A DNA stretch of 64,000 bases from Streptomyces sp. CA-278952 (GTDB lineage: Bacteria; Actinomycetota; Actinomycetes; Streptomycetales; Streptomycetaceae): positions 3,286,001 to 3,350,000 of the forward strand of contig NZ_CP112880.1 in assembly GCF_028747205.1 (NCBI RefSeq). The letters run 5' to 3'. The notes under the pieces are model-generated. The model was not told where the DNA came from. It saw only the letters and a program-made list of their open reading frames with translations, and searched no databases. Numbering within the stretch: the stretch's first letter is position 1; each line of letters opens with the position of its first letter. This document shows positions 59,221 through 64,000 of the stretch, piece by piece. The translations under genes and the position numbers were made by a program.

Positions 59221-60111
59221 ATGAACGAAGCGCCCCCCACCGGCCGCCCCGTGGAACTCCGGCACCTACGGGCCTTCCTCGCGGTCGCCGAAGAGTTGAA
59301 CATCACGCGTGCCGCCGCCCGCCTCCGGCTCACCCAGCCCGCCGTGTCCCGCACCCTCGCGGCGCTGGAGCGGCACCTGGGGGTCCGGCTCGTCGACCGT
59401 TCCACCCACCATCTCGCCCTGACCCCCGACGGCGTCGCCTTCCGTGACAAGGCCGCCGCCGCGGTCGCCGCCTTCGACGAGGCCCTCGACCCCGGCCGGC
59501 TGCGCACCTGGCCGCTGCGGCTCGGGCACGCCTGGTCCGCGTTCGGGCCGTACACCACGCCGCTGCTGCGGGCCTGGCAGGAGCGCCACCCGGGGACCCC
59601 CCTGGAGCTGCTCCGGATCGACGACCGCACCGCCGGCCTGACCCGGGGCGAAGTCGACGCGGCGTTGCTGCGGGGGCCCGTGGACGCGCCGGGACTCGTC
59701 GCCGAGGTGCTGTTCACCGAGGTCCGGGTGGCGGCGGTGACCGCGGACGGGCCGCTCGCGGGACGGGCCTCGCTCGCCCTCGCCGACCTCGCGGAAGGTC
59801 CTGTCGTCCTGAACACCGTCTCCGGCACCACCACCGCCGGCCTGTGGCCGCCGCACGCCCGGCCGGCCACCACCGTCACCGTCGGGAACACCGACGACTG
59901 GCTCACCGCGATCGCCGCCGGCCGCGGCAGCGGGGTGTCCACGGCCTCGACCGCGTCCCTGCACCCGCACGCGGGGGTCGTCTACGTCCCGCTCGACGAC
60001 GCCCCGGGCGTCCCGGTCCTCCTCGCCCGCCGCGACGCCCCCGGCCACCCCGCCCTGCCGGAGCTGGCCGCGCTGGCCCGCGAGATCGTCACCCGGGGCA
60101 CGACGCGCTGA
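59221..60111 (+). CDS. LysR-family regulator
   Basis: 296 residues, ATG 59221. HTH: ELRHLRAFLAVAEELNITRA, LTQPAVSRTLAALERHLGVR; substrate-binding domain with LRTWPLRLGHAWSAFGPY. Divergent EamA exporter is the likely target. Near 59100-59130 the gap carries AT-rich, partly symmetric sequence but no certain operator. Confidence 0.88.
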   Translation: MNEAPPTGRPVELRHLRAFLAVAEELNITRAAARLRLTQPAVSRTLAALERHLGVRLVDRSTHHLALTPDGVAFRDKAAAAVAAFDEALDPGRLRTWPLRLGHAWSAFGPYTTPLLRAWQERHPGTPLELLRIDDRTAGLTRGEVDAALLRGPVDAPGLVAEVLFTEVRVAAVTADGPLAGRASLALADLAEGPVVLNTVSGTTTAGLWPPHARPATTVTVGNTDDWLTAIAAGRGSGVSTASTASLHPHAGVVYVPLDDAPGVPVLLARRDAPGHPALPELAALAREIVTRGTTR

Positions 60112-60126
60112 GCCCCGGGCCGGGCC

Positions 60127-63015
60127 CTACCCGCCGCCCCCCGGCCCCTCGTCGACGGCCGTCGCAGCCACCTCCTCGATGGCCTCCGCGACGACCTCCG
60201 CCAGGTGCCGGGCCCGCCGCCCGGCCAGCTGGTCGAGCTGCGTACGGCAGGAGAAGCCGTCCGCGAGGAGTTCCGTACCGGGTTCCGCGTTCCGTACGGC
60301 GGGGAGCAGCCGCTCCTCCGCGCAGGCGACGGACACCTCCCAGTGGCCCTTCTCGAAGCCGAAGTTCCCGGCGAGCCCGCAGCAGCCGCCGCTGAGTTCG
60401 CCGGTGAGGCCCATCCGTTCGCGCAGCCCGCGTTCCGCCGCGTCGCCGAGGACCGCGTGCTGGTGACAGTGCGTCTGGCCGGCGGCCGGCCGGTCCAGGC
60501 GGGGCGGGGTCCAGTCAGGGGCGTACTCCTCCAGGTACTGGGCGAACGTCCGTACCGAAGCGGCCAGTTCGGCGGCGCGCGGGTCGTCGGGGAGGAGTTC
60601 GGGCAGGTCGGTGCGGAGCGTGGCGGCGCAGCTCGGTTCGAGGACGACGAGCGGGTGGCCGGGCGGGAGGTGGAGGCGGTCCAGGGTGCGGCGCATCACG
60701 CGGCGGGCCGCGTCGAGCTGTCCCGTCGACACGTAGGTGAGGCCGCAGCACAGCCCGCTCGGGGGCGGCAGCACCGTACGCCCGGTCGCCTCCTCCAGGA
60801 CCCGGACCGCGGCCCGGCCCACCTGCGGGGAGAGGTGCTCGGTGAAGGTGTCCGCCCAGAGCGCCACCACCCGGTCGGTGGAGAGGACGTACGTCCCCTT
60901 GCCCTGCCTGCGGCGCAGCCACCGGCTGTACGTCTCCGTCGCCAGCACCGGAATCGTGCGCTCGGGCGCGATCCCGGCCAGCCGCTTCGCGAGCGCGGCG
61001 AGGGGGCGCAGCCGGGCCAGCGCGTTGAGGGGGCGGGCGAAGGGCCGCGCCAGGCGCAGCCACTGCGGCAGGCGGCCCATGGCGTAGTGGGCGGCGGGGC
61101 GGAGCCGGCCCCGGTAGTGGTGGTGCAGGAACTCCGCCTTGTACGTGGCCATGTCGACGCCCACCGGGCAGTCGCTGCGGCAGCCCTTGCAGGAGAGGCA
61201 CAGGTCGAGCGCGTCCCGGACCTCCTCGCTGCGCCAGCCGTCCGTGATGACCTCGCCCGCGAGCATCTCGTGGAGCAGCCGGGCCCGGCCCCGGGTCGAG
61301 TGCGCCTCCTCGCCGGTCGCCCGGAAGGACGGGCACATGACGCCCGCGCCGCTCGCCTCCGCCGTACGGCACTTGGCGACGCCGACGCAGCGGCGGACCG
61401 CGCCCGCGAAGTCCCCGCCGTCCTGCGGGTAGCCGAACTCCACGTCCACCGGGCGTTTCGGGAGGACGGCGAAACGGAGATTGGCGTCCAGGGGGGCGGG
61501 GCGGGCGAGGATGCCGGGGTTCAGGCCGCCGTCCGGGTCCCACAGGTCCTTGAAACGGTGGAAGAGGGCGACGAGCTCGTCCCCGTACATCCGGGGCAGC
61601 AGTTCCGCGCGGGCCTGGCCGTCGCCGTGCTCGCCGCTGAGGGAGCCGCCGTGCGCGACGACGAGAGAGGCCGTCTCCTCGGAGAACCGGCGGAAGCGGG
61701 CCACCCCGGCGTCGGTCATCAGGTCGAAGTCGATACGGACGTGGACGCAGCCGTCGCCGAAGTGGCCGTACGGGGTGCCGCGCAGGCCGTGTTCGGCGAG
61801 GAGGGCCCGGAAGTCGCGGAGGTACGCGCCGAGCCGGGCGGGCGGCACCGCGCAGTCCTCCCACCCGGGCCAGGCCTCGGATCCGTCGGGCATCCGGGTC
61901 GCGGTTCCGGCGGCGTCCTCGCGGATCCGCCACAGGGCCCGCTGCCCGGCCGGGTCCGTGACGACCGCCCCGTCCACCGCGTCGGCCCCCCGCAGGACGC
62001 GTTCGGCGTGCGCCCTCGCCTCGGCCGGGGTGTCGCCGCCGGTCTCGACGAACAGCCAGGCGGCCCCGCGCGGCAGCCCGGCGGACGCCGTGACGAGGTC
62101 GGCGGCCATGCCCTCGACGGTGAGCGGGCGGTACGGGAGGAGGCCCGGGGCGGCGTCGGCGGCGGCGGACTCGTCGGCGTACCCGAGGACCGCCAGGGCG
62201 CGGGCGCGCGGGGCCTCGACCAGGCGGACGGTGGCCTCGGTGACGATGCCGAGGGTGCCCTCGCTGCCGCAGAACGCCCGGACCGGGTCGGGGCCGCCGG
62301 GGTGTTCGGGGAGCAGGGCGTCGAGCGCGTACCCGGAGATGCGGCGCGGGAGGCCGGGGTAGCCGGTGCGCAGCAGGGCGAGGTGGGCGGCGACCAGTGC
62401 GCCGACGCCTTCGGGCCCCTCGCCGCTCCCCTGCTCCAGGTGCAGGGCCTCGCCCCCGTAACGGACGACCGACAGCTTCCGCACGTTGTCCGCCGTCGTG
62501 CCCCAGGCCACCGAGTGGGCGCCGCAGGAGTTGTTGCCGATCATTCCGCCGAGAGTGCAGCGGCTGTGGGTGGAGGGGTCGGGGCCGAAGGTCAGGCCGT
62601 GGGGTGCGGCGGCGGCCCGCAGGTCGTCCAGGATCACTCCGGGCTGGACGACGGCGGTGCGGGCGGCGGGGTCCAGGTCGAGGATCGTGCGCAGATGGCG
62701 GGTGAGGTCGAGGACCAGTCCGGTGCCGGTGGCCTGTCCGGCGATGGAGGTGCCGCCGCCACGCGCCACCACCGGCACCCCGTGGTCCCGGCAGACGGCC
62801 AGGGCGGCGGCGATGTCGTCGGCGTCACGCGGGGCGAGCACACCGAGCGGCACCCGGCGGTAGTTGGAGGCGTCCATCGTCGTCAGCGCCCGTGCGGCGG
62901 CCCCGAAGTCGCTCGTGCCGCGTACGGCGGAGCGGAGGGCAGCGACGAAAGCCGGGGAAGCCGCCCGGGGAGTCGCCGGTCGGGTGTCGGTACGCGGTCG
63001 ATGCTGTTCGGCCAT
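60127..63015 (-). CDS. FAD- and Fe-S-binding dehydrogenase (D-2-hydroxyacid/glycolate oxidase type)
   Basis: 962 residues from ATG 63015 (MAEQHRPRTDTRP). FAD_binding_4 domain (VVARGGGTSIAGQATGTGLV, CTLGGMIGNNSCGAHSVAWG), FAD-oxidase C domain (GHFGDGCVHVRIDFDLM, LSGEHGDGQARAELLPRMYG), then two 4Fe-4S clusters (CRTAEASGAGVMCPSF and CLSCKGCRSDCPVGVDMAT) and CCG domains (LCCGLTYVSTG, GGCCGLAGNFGFEKGHW). It oxidises a D-2-hydroxyacid (lactate, glycolate or hydroxyglutarate type) and passes electrons to the chain. Confidence 0.9.
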   Translation of the reverse strand: MAEQHRPRTDTRPATPRAASPAFVAALRSAVRGTSDFGAAARALTTMDASNYRRVPLGVLAPRDADDIAAALAVCRDHGVPVVARGGGTSIAGQATGTGLVLDLTRHLRTILDLDPAARTAVVQPGVILDDLRAAAAPHGLTFGPDPSTHSRCTLGGMIGNNSCGAHSVAWGTTADNVRKLSVVRYGGEALHLEQGSGEGPEGVGALVAAHLALLRTGYPGLPRRISGYALDALLPEHPGGPDPVRAFCGSEGTLGIVTEATVRLVEAPRARALAVLGYADESAAADAAPGLLPYRPLTVEGMAADLVTASAGLPRGAAWLFVETGGDTPAEARAHAERVLRGADAVDGAVVTDPAGQRALWRIREDAAGTATRMPDGSEAWPGWEDCAVPPARLGAYLRDFRALLAEHGLRGTPYGHFGDGCVHVRIDFDLMTDAGVARFRRFSEETASLVVAHGGSLSGEHGDGQARAELLPRMYGDELVALFHRFKDLWDPDGGLNPGILARPAPLDANLRFAVLPKRPVDVEFGYPQDGGDFAGAVRRCVGVAKCRTAEASGAGVMCPSFRATGEEAHSTRGRARLLHEMLAGEVITDGWRSEEVRDALDLCLSCKGCRSDCPVGVDMATYKAEFLHHHYRGRLRPAAHYAMGRLPQWLRLARPFARPLNALARLRPLAALAKRLAGIAPERTIPVLATETYSRWLRRRQGKGTYVLSTDRVVALWADTFTEHLSPQVGRAAVRVLEEATGRTVLPPPSGLCCGLTYVSTGQLDAARRVMRRTLDRLHLPPGHPLVVLEPSCAATLRTDLPELLPDDPRAAELAASVRTFAQYLEEYAPDWTPPRLDRPAAGQTHCHQHAVLGDAAERGLRERMGLTGELSGGCCGLAGNFGFEKGHWEVSVACAEERLLPAVRNAEPGTELLADGFSCRTQLDQLAGRRARHLAEVVAEAIEEVAATAVDEGPGGGG

Positions 63016-63356
63016 GGTCCCAGCATGCCGTCGGGACAGGTGAACTCTTGGGATACGGGCGGACCAAAGCACGTAAGCAGTACAAAAAAGCCCACAAGAT
63101 CTTCCCAAACAGACCGTCAAGTCTCCTATAGTGACCAAGACTTGCGCAGGAATTGGCAGCTCCAGTTGCGCAGGATCGCCCACACCCGTGCCGAACTGTC
63201 CTGAATTCGACTGGTCGATTTCACCCGGTTCACACCACTCCGAGCTGTCTCGCATGACGCCGCACCGCCCCGCATGACGCCGCACCGCCCCGCAGACTCC
63301 GCACCGCCTCGCACCGCCTCATACCGTCCCGCACCGTCCGCCACCGAGGACTCCGA
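63016..63356. other. 341-bp divergent region with direct repeats
   Basis: AT-richer part at 63060-63150 with TATAGT around 63127. CGCATGACGCCGCACCGCCC occurs twice in tandem (63251-63290), followed by decaying CGCACCG repeats to 63345. No gene supported. Confidence 0.55.
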
Positions 63357-64000
63357 TTGCGCCCCTCACACCGGCCCACCGCACTCGCCCTGCTGATCTC
63401 GGCAGCCGCAACCGGCACGCTGACCCTGTGGGGCGTTGCCGCGGCCCCCGACGCGGTACGGACCCCGCTGGCCTGGGGCGCGGGCGCAGCCGCCGTGCTG
63501 CTGAGCGTCTGCGTGGCCGTCACCGTCCACACCCTGGGGACCGCGCGGACCCTGCGCGCCCTGCGGGCCGCCGACGCACAGCGGTTCACCTCCGAGACCT
63601 CGCGCCTGGTCTCCGCCTCCGCCGTCGAGGCCCAGCGCTTCACCGCGGAGACCGCCCGGATCAAGGGCGCCGCCTCCGCCGAGACCGCCCGGGTCGTCGC
63701 CGACGCCCGCGCCGAGAACGAGCGGATCGCCGCGGCCGCCGCCGCCGAGCAGGGCCGGCTCGCCGTCTCCGTCGACCGGCTGACCGCCCGTGCCACCCGC
63801 GCCGAGACCGAGCGCTCCGCGGCCGTCGCCGCCTGCGCCAACGCGGCGGGCCGGATGCAGGCCCTGGCCACCAGCATGCTGGCCGACCTCCGCGAGATGG
63901 AGCACCGGCACTCCGACGAGTCCGTCCTCGGGGACCTGCTCCACCTGGACCACCGCACCGCCCAGGCGGGCCGCCTCGCCGACTCCATCGCCGTGCTGAC
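63357..64000 (+). CDS. Membrane sensor-type protein, 3' end beyond the window
   Basis: TTG start at 63357 after GAGGA; 214 codons are visible. Two membrane helices (ALALLISAAATGTLTLWGVA and AWGAGAAAVLLSVCVAVTV) with a very short outer loop, then a long Ala/Glu-rich coiled coil (residues ~65-140, AQRF-TAETARI and ARVVADARAENERIAAA). The last visible part, LGDLLHLDHRTAQAGRLADS, resembles the start of the kinase-like region in Streptomyces ATP-binding sensor proteins. A HATPase domain probably follows. Confidence 0.7.
   Translation, partial: MRPSHRPTALALLISAAATGTLTLWGVAAAPDAVRTPLAWGAGAAAVLLSVCVAVTVHTLGTARTLRALRAADAQRFTSETSRLVSASAVEAQRFTAETARIKGAASAETARVVADARAENERIAAAAAAEQGRLAVSVDRLTARATRAETERSAAVAACANAAGRMQALATSMLADLREMEHRHSDESVLGDLLHLDHRTAQAGRLADSIAVL

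Noticed and set aside
60205..63204. 999-codon rightward frame opposite the FAD/Fe-S gene
   Set aside because: Composition is the mirror of the leftward gene, with no motifs and no start signal; typical high-GC antisense frame.

Overview
This window is a stretch of Streptomyces chromosome. GC content and third-position GC are very high, GTG and TTG starts are common, neighbouring genes often overlap by ATGA or GTGA, and many families present are typical of the genus (SCO4402 family, DmdR/IdeR repressor, NsdA-like TPR regulator, XRE-DUF5753, DUF6243, DUF6879). From memory, the left half follows the S. coelicolor SCO44xx to SCO438x order: iron repressor, SIS-domain sugar-phosphate enzyme, PAS protein, phytase, PdxH and citrate-synthase-like protein. 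I could not check this synteny. No rRNA, tRNA or CRISPR array was seen.

Layout. 0-9.5 kb: core genes (partial SCO4402 protein, solute-binding lipoprotein, Pro/Gln-rich membrane protein, NsdA-like regulator, primase/polymerase-domain protein, ABC exporter pair, alpha/beta-hydrolase-fold protein). 10-18.6 kb: iron repressor, DasR-type operator with a NagS-like sugar-phosphate enzyme, PAS/GAF protein, beta-propeller phytase, a compact structured small-RNA unit with a 12-codon ORF, PdxH, citrate synthase and a VOC protein. 18.6-24 kb: histidine kinase whose response regulator is reduced to a fragment, DM13 protein, methyltransferase with divergent XRE-cupin regulator, and a catalytic-core-only alanyl-tRNA synthetase homologue behind a leader peptide.

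24-30 kb is accessory. Five translationally coupled small genes end in a 43-aa peptide and a protein-isoaspartate-methyltransferase-like enzyme, which looks like an imiditide-type (aspartimide) RiPP locus. DUF6879 and XRE-DUF5753 genes precede it on the same strand. A repeat-rich stretch, a winged-helix protein and an Imm35/YrhB-like protein follow. 30-38.6 kb holds small enzymes, a DUF5937-type regulator with divergent MFS exporter and clear operator, a MarR remnant beside an intact palindrome, and a secreted beta-lactamase-fold hydrolase.

38.6-49.1 kb is one long leftward catabolic operon: mycothiol/DinB-like protein, AtuA, acyl-CoA carboxylase beta and alpha subunits, acyl-CoA dehydrogenase, acyl-CoA synthetase, enoyl-CoA hydratase and TetR regulator. 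This gene set fits catabolism of a branched or terpenoid acyl-CoA. A 22-bp near-palindrome lies just upstream of its first gene. 49.1-55.7 kb is a degraded accessory zone with an IS1182-type transposase relic, a low-GC lipoprotein, a broken SapA-like gene, a large leaderless-export DUF1906/peptidoglycan-binding protein, methyltransferase and NUDIX fragments, and a perfect inverted-repeat (MITE-like) element that supplies the stop codon of a TetR gene. 55.7-64 kb has TetR/SDR, a VapBC pair with a 26-bp perfect palindrome and leaderless promoter, EamA/LysR, a large FAD/Fe-S dehydrogenase and the start of a sensor-type membrane protein.

All function calls are from reading the sequence. No database search was run.
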